The notes: generated from the letters alone by a model not told the origin. Shown: positions 16,053-24,648, counted from the stretch's first letter. The stretch: DNA of 64,000 bases from Bradyrhizobium sp. MOS003 (GCF_003020125.1 NZ_PYFW01000001.1:1674001-1738000); one strand, 5' to 3'. Numbers and translations: made by a program.

Positions 16053-17260
16053 ACTACGAAGCCTATTTTCGCCGGCAACTTGAAGGTCTTCATCGCGAAG
16101 GCCGCTATCGCGTCTTTGCCGATCTCGAACGCAAGGCCGGCTCGTTTCCTCGCGCCAAACATCATCAGCCGGGCGGCGCCGGCGAGGTCACCGTCTGGTG
16201 CTCCAACGATTACCTCGGAATGGGCCAGCACCCCGCGGTGCTGAAGGCGATGCACGAGGCGCTCGACAGTTGCGGCGCCGGGGCCGGCGGCACGCGCAAC
16301 ATCGCCGGGACCAACCACTATCACGTGCTGCTCGAGAAGGAACTGGCCGACCTGCATGGCAAGGAATCCGCACTGCTGTTCACCTCGGGCTATGTCTCCA
16401 ACATGGCGTCGCTGAGCACGCTGGCGTCGCGGATGCCCGGCTGTACGATCCTGTCGGACGAACTCAATCACGCCTCGATGATCGAGGGCATCAGGCACAG
16501 CCGCAGCGACACGCGCATCTTCGCCCACAACGATCCGCGCGATCTCGAACGCAAGCTCGGCGATCTCGACCCGCATGCGCCGAAGCTGGTGGCATTCGAG
16601 TCGGTCTACTCGATGGACGGCGATATCGCGCCGATCGCCGAACTCTGCGACGTCGCGGATGCCCACAACGCCATGACCTATCTCGACGAGGTCCACGGCG
16701 TCGGCCTTTACGGACCGAAGGGGGGCGGCATTGCGGACCGGGAAGGCGTCAGCCATCGCCTGACGGTGATTGAGGGTACGCTGGCAAAGGCCTTCGGCGT
16801 CATCGGCGGTTACGTCGCGGCATCGGCGACGATCTGCGACTTCATCCGCAGCTTCGCTTCCGGCTTCATCTTCACCACCTCGCTGCCGCCCGCGGTCGCC
16901 GCCGGTGCGCTCACCAGCATCCGTCATCTGAAATCGAGCGCGGCGGAACGCGAGCGGCATCAGGATCGCGTCGCGCGGCTGCGCAGGCGGCTCGACGAGG
17001 CGGGAGTTGCCCATCTGGACAATCCCAGCCACATCGTGCCGGTCATGGTCTGCGATCCCGTCCTGTGCAAGCATATCAGCGACGTGCTGATCGACCGCTA
17101 CGGCATCTATGTGCAGCCGATCAACTACCCGACGGTGCCGCGCGGCACCGAGCGGCTGCGCATCACGCCGTCACCGCATCATACCGACGCTGATATCGAG
17201 CATTTGGTGCAGGCCCTGGCAGAGATTTGGGCGGAGGTCGGGCTCGCCAAGGCAGCTTGA
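16049..17260 (+). CDS. hemA: 5-aminolevulinate synthase
   Basis: A 403-residue PLP enzyme of the alpha-oxoamine synthase family that condenses glycine and succinyl-CoA into 5-aminolevulinate, the first step of tetrapyrrole synthesis in alphaproteobacteria. The PLP-binding lysine is K247 in GTLAKAFGV, and the LDEVHGVG motif holds the cofactor aspartate. The N-terminus has the typical [21 protein letters not shown]. It is coupled to puhE by a 4-base overlap, so substrate supply is co-transcribed with the bacteriochlorophyll genes. A second housekeeping hemA elsewhere in the genome is likely. Confidence 0.97.
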   Translation: MNYEAYFRRQLEGLHREGRYRVFADLERKAGSFPRAKHHQPGGAGEVTVWCSNDYLGMGQHPAVLKAMHEALDSCGAGAGGTRNIAGTNHYHVLLEKELADLHGKESALLFTSGYVSNMASLSTLASRMPGCTILSDELNHASMIEGIRHSRSDTRIFAHNDPRDLERKLGDLDPHAPKLVAFESVYSMDGDIAPIAELCDVADAHNAMTYLDEVHGVGLYGPKGGGIADREGVSHRLTVIEGTLAKAFGVIGGYVAASATICDFIRSFASGFIFTTSLPPAVAAGALTSIRHLKSSAAERERHQDRVARLRRRLDEAGVAHLDNPSHIVPVMVCDPVLCKHISDVLIDRYGIYVQPINYPTVPRGTERLRITPSPHHTDADIEHLVQALAEIWAEVGLAKAA

Positions 17261-17345
17261 TCTGCTGATGCGTGTTGACTGATCCGGATGCTTGGAGTTG
17301 GTCAATGGCCCGATAGGCCAGGTTTTTTACGAACCGCGGTCGATC

Positions 17346-17825
17346 ATGCGGAAGTTGATGAAGTTCCTTCACACGCTGGGAGCGATCGGCCTTGTCGGCG
17401 CGGTCGCATGCTTTCTTGTCATGGCCGGCTACGCGCCCGCGCCTAGCGCGATCGCGCAATACGCGCCGCTCAGCATCGCGACAGGGGCAGTGGCGACCTG
17501 GATCTTCATGCCGTCTCTCGGGCTTACCCTGATCGCCGGTTTGTTGGCCATAGCCCTGAATAGAGCCTTTCACAATGCGGGCTGGGCATGGGCAAAGCTG
17601 GCGACCGGCGTCCTCGTTTTTGAATGGGGATTTGTCTCTGTGGTCGGACCGCTCCAGCAGGAAGCAGAGCAAAGCGCGCGAGCGTTTGCCGGCGAAATCG
17701 ATCCCGCAACGCTCGCCGGGGAATTAGGGACACGTCGTGGTGCGCTTTGGGTGTTTTTGGCCATTGCGATGGCCAACATTGCCCTTGGCGTGTGGCGGCC
17801 TCGGCTCACTCGGTTGCCGGACTAG
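17346..17825 (+). CDS. Small integral membrane protein, DUF2269-like
   Basis: A 159-residue protein with four hydrophobic segments (about 5-25, 40-65, 75-98, 132-150). It opens with KFLHTLGAIGLVGAVACFLVM, resembling DUF2269-type predicted membrane proteins, and function is unknown. The ATG at 17346 (MRKLMKF) is chosen because upstream residues are polar and spoil the first helix. It follows hemA by 85 bases without an obvious terminator, so it may be read through from the photosynthesis operon. Confidence 0.65.
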   Translation: MRKLMKFLHTLGAIGLVGAVACFLVMAGYAPAPSAIAQYAPLSIATGAVATWIFMPSLGLTLIAGLLAIALNRAFHNAGWAWAKLATGVLVFEWGFVSVVGPLQQEAEQSARAFAGEIDPATLAGELGTRRGALWVFLAIAMANIALGVWRPRLTRLPD

Positions 17826-17857
17826 AGTTTTCGTCTGAACACAAGGAGGATCCTGCG

Positions 17858-18079
17858 ATGGCAACTCATATCGTGATGGATCATTCAGGTGACATGCGTC
17901 ACCATTTCGACCCCGCAGACGCGCAGGCACGCGCCGAGGCGCGGCACCGCTTCGAGACCCTGGTCCCCGCGGGCTTTACGGCCGCAGTTCGGACGCGCCC
18001 GGGCGAGGTGCGCCGGTTGACTTCCTTCGATCCGCAGGCGGACGCGACGGTGTTCTTTCCCCGCCTGGTCGGCGGTTGA
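17858..18079 (+). CDS. Hypothetical protein (73 aa)
   Basis: A short soluble protein rich in His, Arg and Asp (MDHSGDMRHHFDPADAQARAE), with no recognised domain. A textbook ribosome-binding site AAGGAGGA (about 17842-17849) sits 8 bases before the ATG at 17858, and codon use looks like its neighbours. The frame continues upstream without start support. Function unknown. Confidence 0.6.
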   Translation: MATHIVMDHSGDMRHHFDPADAQARAEARHRFETLVPAGFTAAVRTRPGEVRRLTSFDPQADATVFFPRLVGG

Positions 18080-18080
18080 G

Positions 18081-18260
18081 ATGCCGCGAACCGCGGCAAA
18101 TGTTCAGGAGCTCGATCGGAACGGCACGGAGGGGATCGGCTGGTGCTTCGCGCCGGTCGGTGCGCTCGTCCCAGGCGACGTCATGCTTGCGCAAAAGATC
18201 GTCCTTGAGATCTCGGAGGGCAGCGACTTTGACTGTTGCAAACCGAGTTCCCTGCTTTAG
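18081..18260 (+). CDS. Possible small protein (59 aa)
   Basis: An ATG one base after the preceding stop opens a 59-residue frame with mixed composition and two adjacent cysteines near its end (DCCKPSS). The tight spacing suggests coupling to the 73-residue gene, but there is no recognised family and no independent ribosome-binding site. It could be chance or a gene remnant. Confidence 0.28.
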   Translation: MPRTAANVQELDRNGTEGIGWCFAPVGALVPGDVMLAQKIVLEISEGSDFDCCKPSSLL

Positions 18261-18802
18261 TCCGAAGAGACCAGCCTTATCATGCCGCACTTGGCGCCTG
18301 CCGACGACTTCGCGTCCCGGCGCCAGGCGGTTGCCGATCGTGCCGGTCGGCCGCCGCGCCAAGCGCTGAAGTGGGCCGCTTGTGCCGAAGACCCGTCATC
18401 GAAGCGCCGCTCGGCATAGTTCTATTTCCGCTGGCCGGCCCAGACCGATCGAGCCAGCCTTCCGCAGGAGCTTGCGCTCGCGTCGGTGTATCACCGACAC
18501 CGAGCACAGGTCTCGCCGACGCCTTCGAAATCATTGAATTGCCGAGCGAATTCTTGATTTGGTAGGGAGTCCCTCTCCCGCTACCATCAATTTCAAACCA
18601 CTCCGGACATCTGCCGCGCAAGGCTAGGACTTAGGCTTGGTCCCGCGCCGCGTCTCTGCGAGCCCGCATTGGAACTCTCGCACACGATCGACGCTTGAAT
18701 CGGTGGGCCAGAATCGCCGCCGATCGCTGGCCTGCACGGCCCCGCCTCCAAAGCCCCCATGCCCCCCAGGGTGGGGCCGTGCTTCACCAGAGGAGACGAA
18801 AA
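18261..18802. other. Intergenic stretch with no convincing gene
   Basis: About 540 bases. Several frames are open by high GC only; none has a start with a ribosome-binding site or recognisable motifs. The last 15 bases contain AGAGGAGA, which serves the DUF2934 gene that follows. Confidence 0.5.
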
Positions 18803-18964
18803 TTGTCCGAGCCGACCGAGCAAGACATCAGAGAACGCGCGCACCGCTTGTGGGAGCAAGCCGGCAGGCCCGAAGGCCGTGATGAAGAGTTTTGGAGCGC
18901 GGCCGAGCAGGAGCTGCGCAACGAGGACAAGTCGAACACGCTGCGGACGCCGGATACGCTGTGA
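18803..18964 (+). CDS. DUF2934 small protein (53 aa)
   Basis: The core IRERAHRLWEQAGRPEGRDEE followed by FWSAAEQEL is the DUF2934 signature, a ~40-residue helical unit common in rhizobia and of unknown function. A TTG at 18803 preceded by AGAGGAGA fits as the start, since the upstream frame has no family similarity. The stop overlaps the GTG start of the next gene (GTGA at 18961-18964), so the two are coupled. Confidence 0.72.
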   Translation: MSEPTEQDIRERAHRLWEQAGRPEGRDEEFWSAAEQELRNEDKSNTLRTPDTL

Positions 18965-19146
18965 CCGACAAGAATTGTCCGTTCTGCCAGGGGCTGGGCT
19001 GGGTCTGCGAAAACCATCCGCTCCGGGCCTGGAGCGAACAGTTCGGCGGCTGCCGCTGCGGTGAGGGCATGCCCTGCACCTGCAACACGTCCGAAGATCC
19101 GGAAACGCGCGTCGTGATCGTCGAAGCCGACACGACGTGGCACTGA
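18961..19146 (+). CDS. Cysteine-rich small protein (61 aa)
   Basis: It starts with GTG at 18961 overlapping the upstream stop. The protein has cysteine pairs arranged as NCPFC, WVCENH, GCRCGEGMPCTCN, giving seven cysteines and a nearby histidine, consistent with a zinc-ribbon-like or DnaJ-type metal-binding fold. Its position between two DUF2934 genes suggests a small co-expressed group. Function unknown. Confidence 0.68.
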   Translation: MTDKNCPFCQGLGWVCENHPLRAWSEQFGGCRCGEGMPCTCNTSEDPETRVVIVEADTTWH

Positions 19147-19293
19147 GCTGCGTTGTCCCGCCCGAACCCGACCGGCTTCGCCTCACTTTCCCCCGTCGCC
19201 GTTGCCGAGGGAACGGACCCTCCCCGAAAGGAATTCAATCACAGAACGGCAAAGGCGCTGAAAAACAATCCTTTCCCACGGCAGGGGCCGGCG

Positions 19294-19572
19294 GTGGACG
19301 AGCAGAAGAAGATTGAGCACCAGATCGAACTCGCCACGCGAGCGGCCGCGCTCGTCAGGGACGAAACCACCGGCCAGCGCTTCCGAAGTTTTGCCGAAGA
19401 GCTGAAGCGAAAGCTCCGTCGCATGATGCGGCGCGGCCAGGTGCGCACGCGCGCCTACGAACTCTGGGAGCATGCGGGCCGGCCAAGCCATCGCGACCTC
19501 GAGTTCTGGCTCGAAGCGGAACGGCAGGTCGAGGCCGAGCGCGAGGAGCGGAAGGGCACGAGTGGCTCATAG
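19294..19572 (+). CDS. DUF2934 protein with helical N-terminal domain (92 aa)
   Basis: A helical, charged N-terminal half (EQKKIEHQIELATRAAALV) is followed by a DUF2934 unit (VRTRAYELWEHAGRPSHRDLE). The GTG at 19294 follows AGGGG at about 19283 and is preferred. A TTG at 19153 would add 47 low-complexity residues. Function unknown; DUF2934 proteins are often found in clusters of small stress-type genes. Confidence 0.68.
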   Translation: MDEQKKIEHQIELATRAAALVRDETTGQRFRSFAEELKRKLRRMMRRGQVRTRAYELWEHAGRPSHRDLEFWLEAERQVEAEREERKGTSGS

Positions 19573-20222
19573 CTGCGTGTCGTGCCCGGTCGCAGCGCCC
19601 GGGCGATGCGAAACATCGGTCGGTCCTCGACGCTGCTTGCATCGAGAAAGTTCGGAACTGTGCTCTGGAATGAGGGAACATCTCCCTCCTCGCCGTCGCC
19701 TGTGCTTCCATCCAGACGAAATCGGTGACGGTGGCTGACGCAGGCGCAGCGGCTTTCTGACGCACGACCTGGTGCGCGGTGCCGGCACGGCCGTTCGAGC
19801 TCGAGCACGGCAAGTGCACAGCATGCTCGCGTGCGTCGAACGCCGCACGCAACCTTCGCAGCGACGCAACGACATTTGCACAGTGTTCAGCGTGACATGT
19901 CATGCACCCCACGCAGTCGTTCCGTCGTCGCAGCCGATAATGTTTCAAATGCGAGCGATTACCGCGCCTGCAATTTCGCAATCTGCCTATGGGCTATCTC
20001 ACACATCGAAAATTAGCGGCCTCACAATTTGCTGACGCGATGCCAAGCGTCATCCGTTGCTTTGTCTAACTCAGGTTGTATGGTGGCCACGAGCATTTCG
20101 ACCCGGTCGATGACGTGTGGGCGGTGGGTGCTGTCCGCATCGTTGGCGATCATGGTCAGAATAAGAATGTTCGCGCGTGCATGAAGTGAGGGACAGAGGA
20201 CAATGACCGAAGGACAAGGACA
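19573..20222. other. Intergenic stretch, no gene recognised
   Basis: About 650 bases with lower GC around 19870-20060. A 71-codon leftward frame (20237-20022) ends in a plausible-looking helix but has no ribosome-binding site and overlaps the start of the regulator. GGACAATG repeats twice just before the SARP-like start (about 20199-20225). Confidence 0.5.
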
Positions 20223-21047
20223 ATGTCGCTGCTCCAAATCAATCTCTTCGGCGGTGTCGAGGTAGTTTCTGCTTCCGGTGAGTCGGTGCTGATCCCCAGC
20301 CGCAAGGCTGCAACTCTCTTGGGCTATGTCGCGCTCAGTTCCCCTCGGGCCATTTCACGCGGCAAGCTCGCGACGCTGTTGTGGGACGGTCACTTCAGCG
20401 ATCGCGCGCGCGCCAGCCTTCGACAAGCTCTGCTCACATTGCGGCGCGTGCTGCCGCAATATCCCGACGTGATCACGGCCGATCGCGACGACATCCGGAT
20501 CTGCCCGGCCGCCATCAGTACCGATGTCGGGGAATTCGAGCGCCTGCTCCGGGAGGGCGATCCCGAACGGCTGGCCCGTGCCGCGATGCTTTATCGAGGC
20601 GACCTTCTCGACGGCATCGGCTCGACCTCCTGCCAATTCGAGGCCTGGCTCTCTGCCGAGCGCCAGCGACTGAGAACTCTGGTGATGCAGGCGCTCGGGG
20701 GCCTGCTGGACGCCGACAAGCGCGAACACATGGATATCGCGATCGCAGTCGCGCTGCGGATTCTCGCGATCGACCCGCTTCAGGAGAATGTCCACCGCAT
20801 CTTGATGCGCTGTTATGCGCAGCAAGGCCGCCGTGCCGACGCGTTGCGTCAGTATGATCTTTGCCGCTCCGTGCTGTGGCGGGACGTTCGTGCAGCGCCG
20901 GAACAGGAGACCGAACAGCTGCAGCGCGAAATTCGTCACATGTTCTGCCCGTCGCCGAGATCGGTCTCGCTCAAATTGCCCCGCGCGAAAAACTTTGACG
21001 CAACTTTCACGCTCCACGTGACGCCTGCATCACGATCCCTGTCGTAG
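20223..21047 (+). CDS. SARP-like transcriptional regulator with BTAD domain
   Basis: A 274-residue protein. Residues 1-90 form an OmpR/SARP-type winged helix (INLFGGVEVVSASGE, then RKAATLLGYVAL and RGKLATLLW). Residues about 95-240 form a bacterial transcriptional activator domain of TPR-like helices ending in RILMRCYAQQGRRADALRQYD. Members activate pathway genes next to them, and no ATPase or sensor domain is attached here. AAGGA precedes the ATG. It lies 86 bases upstream of the tandem-repeat protein and in the same direction, so it is a good candidate for its local activator. Confidence 0.82.
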   Translation: MSLLQINLFGGVEVVSASGESVLIPSRKAATLLGYVALSSPRAISRGKLATLLWDGHFSDRARASLRQALLTLRRVLPQYPDVITADRDDIRICPAAISTDVGEFERLLREGDPERLARAAMLYRGDLLDGIGSTSCQFEAWLSAERQRLRTLVMQALGGLLDADKREHMDIAIAVALRILAIDPLQENVHRILMRCYAQQGRRADALRQYDLCRSVLWRDVRAAPEQETEQLQREIRHMFCPSPRSVSLKLPRAKNFDATFTLHVTPASRSLS

Positions 21048-21133
21048 CTTTGGCCGCTCGCACCAGTGATCCCGACTCCTTCGGGAAGCAATTGTCGCTC
21101 GCGGGTCAGGCACTTCATCAGGAGATTTTGATC

Positions 21134-22177
21134 ATGACTGGAACACAGCAGCAGTACGAGGATTACGGCCAACTGGACCCGCAGGGGATTTTCGGCTCCA
21201 TCCTTGGCGGCGCGGCAGGGCGCGTTATCGGTGGTCTGCTCGGCGGCAAGAAGGGAAAGAACATCGGCGGTATCGTCGGAAACATCGGCGGAGGTTTTCT
21301 GCCGTTTTCCGCCGGTCCGGAGATGGCGCAAGGTTCCGCCCAGGTCTCCGATATGGAGCTGCAGAGCTTCTGGAGCGTGCTGAAGAAGATCGGCCAGGGC
21401 GTGCAGACCGGTGTGAACATCGGTCACCAGCTCGGCGTGTTCAGCGCCGGCCAGCCAGGCCTGCAACCGGCCGCGGCGGCACCGCCGACCGACATGGAAC
21501 TGCAAAGCTTCTGGAGCGTGCTGAAGAAGATCGGCCAGGGCGTGCAGACCGGCGTGAACATCGGTCATCAGCTCGGTGTGTTCAGCGCCGACCAGCCGGG
21601 CCTGCAGCCGGCAGCAAGCGCGCCGCCGACCGACATGGAGCTGCAGAGCTTCTGGAGCGTGCTGAAGAAGATCGGCCAGGGCGTGCAGACCGGTGTGAAC
21701 ATCGGTCATCAGCTCGGTGTGTTCAGCGCCGACCAGCCGGGCCTGCAGCCGGCAGCAAGCGCGCCGCCGACCGACATGGAGCTGCAGAGCTTCTGGAGCG
21801 TGCTGAAGAAAATCGGTCGGGGTGCCCAGACCGGCCTCGATATCGGCCACCAGCTCGGCGTGTTCAGCGCCGGCCAGCCCGGCCTGCAGCCGGCGGCGGC
21901 ACCGCCGACCGACATGGAGCTGCAGAGCTTCTGGAGCGTGCTGAAGAAGATCGGCCAGGGCGTGCAGACCGGCGTGAATATCGGTCATCAGCTCGGCGTG
22001 TTCAGCGCCGACCAGCCCGGCCTGCAGCCGGCAGCAAGCGCACCGCCGACCGACATGGAGCTGCAGAGCTTCTGGAGCGTGCTGAAAAAGATTGGCCAGG
22101 GCGCCCAGACCGGCCTCGATATCGGCCGCCAGCTCGGCGTCTTCAGCGCCGGCCAGCCCGGTGGCACGATGCACTAG
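21134..22177 (+). CDS. Glycine-zipper protein with six tandem 47-residue repeats
   Basis: A 347-residue protein that I do not recognise. Residues 1-70 contain a run of GxxxG motifs (GSILGGAAGRVIGGLLGGKKG, IGGIVGNIGGG), a glycine zipper of the kind found in membrane-inserting peptides. Residues 73-347 are six near-identical repeats. Each has an acidic DMELQ start, an amphipathic cationic stretch SFWSVLKKIGQGVQTG, then VNIGHQLGVFSA and a Pro/Ala linker. There is no Sec signal or clear double-glycine leader. AGGAG at about 21119 supports the ATG at 21134. It lies between a SARP-like activator and a subtilase, which suggests a secreted or proteolytically cut polyprotein. That is inference. Confidence 0.8.
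   Translation: MTGTQQQYEDYGQLDPQGIFGSILGGAAGRVIGGLLGGKKGKNIGGIVGNIGGGFLPFSAGPEMAQGSAQVSDMELQSFWSVLKKIGQGVQTGVNIGHQLGVFSAGQPGLQPAAAAPPTDMELQSFWSVLKKIGQGVQTGVNIGHQLGVFSADQPGLQPAASAPPTDMELQSFWSVLKKIGQGVQTGVNIGHQLGVFSADQPGLQPAASAPPTDMELQSFWSVLKKIGRGAQTGLDIGHQLGVFSAGQPGLQPAAAPPTDMELQSFWSVLKKIGQGVQTGVNIGHQLGVFSADQPGLQPAASAPPTDMELQSFWSVLKKIGQGAQTGLDIGRQLGVFSAGQPGGTMH
21350..22174 (+). repeat. Six in-frame tandem repeats, 138-141 bases each
   Basis: Units begin at GAY-ATG-GAR of DMELQ at 21350, 21491, 21632, 21773, 21911 and 22052 (periods 141, 141, 141, 138, 141). The last unit is cut short by the stop. Bases are almost identical between units, including silent positions, which suggests recent duplication or ongoing homogenisation. 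The 138-base unit lacks one codon in the Ala linker. Confidence 0.95.
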
Positions 22178-22191
22178 ACCCGACACGCAGC

Positions 22192-22211
22192 GGGCGGGCG
22201 CAAGCCCGCCC
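22192..22211 (+). promoter_or_regulatory. Intercistronic GC hairpin after the repeat gene
   Basis: A perfect 8-bp stem (GGGCGGGC / GCCCGCCC) with a GCAA tetraloop lies 15 bases after the repeat-protein stop and is not followed by a T-run. It may protect the upstream mRNA end or attenuate transcription into the protease genes, giving more repeat protein than protease. Confidence 0.5.
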
Positions 22212-22237
22212 CTGCACTCAGTATGAAGGGAAACCCG

Positions 22238-22468
22238 ATGACGGATTCGAACACATCGCAGCAATTCATCGTGCAGGGAGACCCGGTCCGGTCCGGTCAG
22301 CTCAACGAACACCTGCGGCGTGAACCCGGCGTGACGCGAATAGCGCAGGTCGCTCCCGACGTCGTCGTCCTTTCGATGACGAAGACACAGGCCGATCGCC
22401 TGAAATCGACGTTTGCCACGCTCGTGGTCGAACCGGATTCAGCGCTGAAGCCATTCGATGCCGACTGA
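22238..22468 (+). CDS. Small protein resembling a subtilisin propeptide (I9-like, 76 aa)
   Basis: A soluble 76-residue protein. The pattern of a short beta-alpha-beta unit ending in VVVLSMTKTQADRLKSTF and then LVVEPDSALKPF resembles peptidase-inhibitor I9 propeptides, which fold and inhibit subtilases and end in a VEPD-type strand. It is immediately upstream of a subtilase that seems to lack its own propeptide. GAAGGGA precedes the ATG at 22238. An ATG at 22223 is possible. The 3' end nearly abuts the protease. The I9 assignment is by pattern only. Confidence 0.62.
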   Translation: MTDSNTSQQFIVQGDPVRSGQLNEHLRREPGVTRIAQVAPDVVVLSMTKTQADRLKSTFATLVVEPDSALKPFDAD

Positions 22469-22514
22469 TGTCGGTCAGCAAACATTGGACACGCAAAACA
22501 TCAAGGAGGCTGCA

Positions 22515-24542
22515 ATGGCCACGAGAGGCAAACCAGGAACGTCCGGGCAGGCTGAGAACAATGCGACCGAACCGGCGACCAACGGCAACGGCGCGCATCC
22601 CGCACACGAGGCGGGCCCGTCGCCGGCACCAGGGCAGGGGCCCGTCACGATCGCATCGCGCCGGTCGCAATTCATGATCGCGCCGCAACAGCAGCCCGGG
22701 CTTGCGACCTTCAGCGTCGACTTCCTGACCCAGCAGCTCACCAACAGCCCCGACATCGAAGTGGTGAAAACGGTCTCGCCGCCGCGCCTGTTCGGATTTC
22801 AGAGCGCCGAGTTCGGACAGGTGCCGCTCAGTCCGCTGGTTCTCGCCAAGATGACTCCGGACAAGGCCAAGCTGCTGCAGACCCAGGCCCAAGGGCGTTG
22901 CGCGGTGGAGCGTGACGAGCGGCTGACCTACATGCTCGACCCCTCCACGCCGCAGCTTCCCAATCCGGGCGTGCTGACGCCGCTGGCCGACGGCTTCACC
23001 ACGACGATCGAAGTGCTGGGCCAGGACGGCCCGTTGCCCGAAGCCGAGGTCTATGTGTTCGGCAGCATGTGGCCGGCACAGGGCATCACCGACGGCACCG
23101 GCCGTGCCACGGTGACCCTGCAGGGCGAAACGCCGGAGACCATCCGCTCGATCCTCGTCAAACCCAAGATCGACTACTGGACCTTCTGGCTCGATCGTCC
23201 GCAGCTCGTTCCCAACAGCGTCAACCGGATCGCCGTGAGGGCGCTCGGCGCGGTGTTGCGCAACTTCCCCGGCCAGCAATTGACGGGTTGGGGCGAGCGC
23301 GCGATGGGGCTCGATCGCCTGCCGCCGTCCTTCAATGGCGCCGGCATCAAGATCGCGATCATCGATTCCGGCCTGGCGCCGACCCATCGCAATTTGCACG
23401 GCATCACGGTGGGCACCAGCATCGTCGGCAACGACAAGGCGGCGTGGACCGTCGACACGATCGGCCATGGCTCGCATTGCGCCGGGATCATCGCCGGCGG
23501 TCCGGTCGGCCCCGGCGGCGGAATCCGCGGCTTCGCGCCGGCGGCGGAAATCCATGTCTGCCGCATCTTCCCCGGCGGTCGGTTCAGCGATCTCGTCTCT
23601 GCGCTCGATTACTGCATGGAGCACGGCATCGACGTCGCCAATATGAGCCTCGGTGGCGGCGACCCCTCGCAGATCATCGAGGAACGCATTATCCGCGCCA
23701 AGCAGATGGGCATGGCCTGCATCATCGCGGCCGGCAATTCCTCGGGACCGGTGCAGTTTCCCGCTTCGACGCCGCATTGCCTCGCGGTTGCCGCGTTGGG
23801 CAAATGGGGCGAGTTCCCCGACGACAGCTATCATTCGCAGCAGGCGCTCGATGGCTTCCAGAGCCGCGACGGGTATTTCCCGGCGAAGTTCTCCTGCTTC
23901 GGACCGGAGGTCGACGTCTGCGCACCCGGTGTCGGCATCGTCTCGTCGCTTCCCGCCGATGGTTTCGGTGCTTGGGACGGCACCTCGATGGCGACGCCAC
24001 ATGTCACGGGCCTTGCCGCACTCGTGCTGGCGCATCACCCTGATTTCACCAAGGGCAACTTCCAGAATCGCGATGCACGCCGTGTCGAGCGGCTGTTCCA
24101 GATCCTGAAGGAAACCGCGACGCCGCTGCAATTCGGTGACCCCAACCGGACCGGCGCAGGCCTGCCGAACGCGATGCGGGCGCTCGGCCTCGAAACCGGC
24201 GTCGCCCCGGTCGCCGCGGCTGCGTCCGCAACCGATCCTGCGCTGGTAACGCTGCGTCGTCTGCTCGGATTGCCGCCGGCCGAAGCACCGAGCGTGGTTC
24301 CGGCGAGCGCCCCGGCGCCGCAATCCGCTCCTTCCATGCAGGCCGGTGCCGGTGCAGTGGCGCGCGGTCCGGCACAAACGGCGGGCGCGATGACGCTGCA
24401 GTCCGTCGATCCCACGCAAAGCGGTTCGAGCTACGTCGCCCGCGGTCCCGCACAGACGGCGAGCGCGGCCTTCGTCCCCACCATGATGGATCCTGATCCG
24501 GCCCAGATCCGGCAGATCATGCACAAGGTCGGATTGCTGTAA
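22515..24542 (+). CDS. Subtilase-family serine protease (S8), 675 aa
   Basis: The catalytic triad is complete: D284 (IAIIDSG), H318 (GHGSHC) and S491 (GTSMATPH). The N-terminal 270 residues hold a disordered Gly/Asn/Ala tail and a small beta-sandwich-like stretch (PLPEAEVYVFGS with ITDGTGRATVTL) rather than an I9 propeptide. No signal peptide is visible. The C-terminal ~120 residues are Ala/Pro-rich with two VARGPAQTA repeats. AAGGAGG precedes the ATG at 22515; an ATG at 22458 overlaps the upstream gene. The neighbours (propeptide-like protein, repeat polyprotein, SARP regulator) suggest it acts on or with the repeat protein. Confidence 0.9.
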   Translation: MATRGKPGTSGQAENNATEPATNGNGAHPAHEAGPSPAPGQGPVTIASRRSQFMIAPQQQPGLATFSVDFLTQQLTNSPDIEVVKTVSPPRLFGFQSAEFGQVPLSPLVLAKMTPDKAKLLQTQAQGRCAVERDERLTYMLDPSTPQLPNPGVLTPLADGFTTTIEVLGQDGPLPEAEVYVFGSMWPAQGITDGTGRATVTLQGETPETIRSILVKPKIDYWTFWLDRPQLVPNSVNRIAVRALGAVLRNFPGQQLTGWGERAMGLDRLPPSFNGAGIKIAIIDSGLAPTHRNLHGITVGTSIVGNDKAAWTVDTIGHGSHCAGIIAGGPVGPGGGIRGFAPAAEIHVCRIFPGGRFSDLVSALDYCMEHGIDVANMSLGGGDPSQIIEERIIRAKQMGMACIIAAGNSSGPVQFPASTPHCLAVAALGKWGEFPDDSYHSQQALDGFQSRDGYFPAKFSCFGPEVDVCAPGVGIVSSLPADGFGAWDGTSMATPHVTGLAALVLAHHPDFTKGNFQNRDARRVERLFQILKETATPLQFGDPNRTGAGLPNAMRALGLETGVAPVAAAASATDPALVTLRRLLGLPPAEAPSVVPASAPAPQSAPSMQAGAGAVARGPAQTAGAMTLQSVDPTQSGSSYVARGPAQTASAAFVPTMMDPDPAQIRQIMHKVGLL

Positions 24543-24580
24543 CGCGCGCCTTGAACGCGCGCCTTTGCGACTTGCGAAAA

Positions 24581-24610
24581 GGGGCACAGCGGCAGTCGTC
24601 GCTGTGCCCC
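24581..24610 (+). terminator. Hairpin after the subtilase gene
   Basis: An 11-bp perfect stem (GGGGCACAGCG / CGCTGTGCCCC) with an 8-base loop lies 39 bases after the protease stop. It is followed only by GCGTGTTTG, so it is a weak intrinsic terminator or an mRNA-end stabiliser. Confidence 0.5.
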
Positions 24611-24648
24611 GCGTGTTTGCTGCGCCGTGGCGATCGCTGCGACAATCG

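Noticed and set aside
20022..20237. Leftward 71-codon frame before the SARP-like gene
   Set aside because: No ribosome-binding site, overlaps the regulator start and has no recognisable family.
21350..22174. CRISPR-like or minisatellite explanation for the 141-base periodicity
   Set aside because: All units keep one reading frame and encode a coherent repeat with a good start site, so it is a coding repeat.
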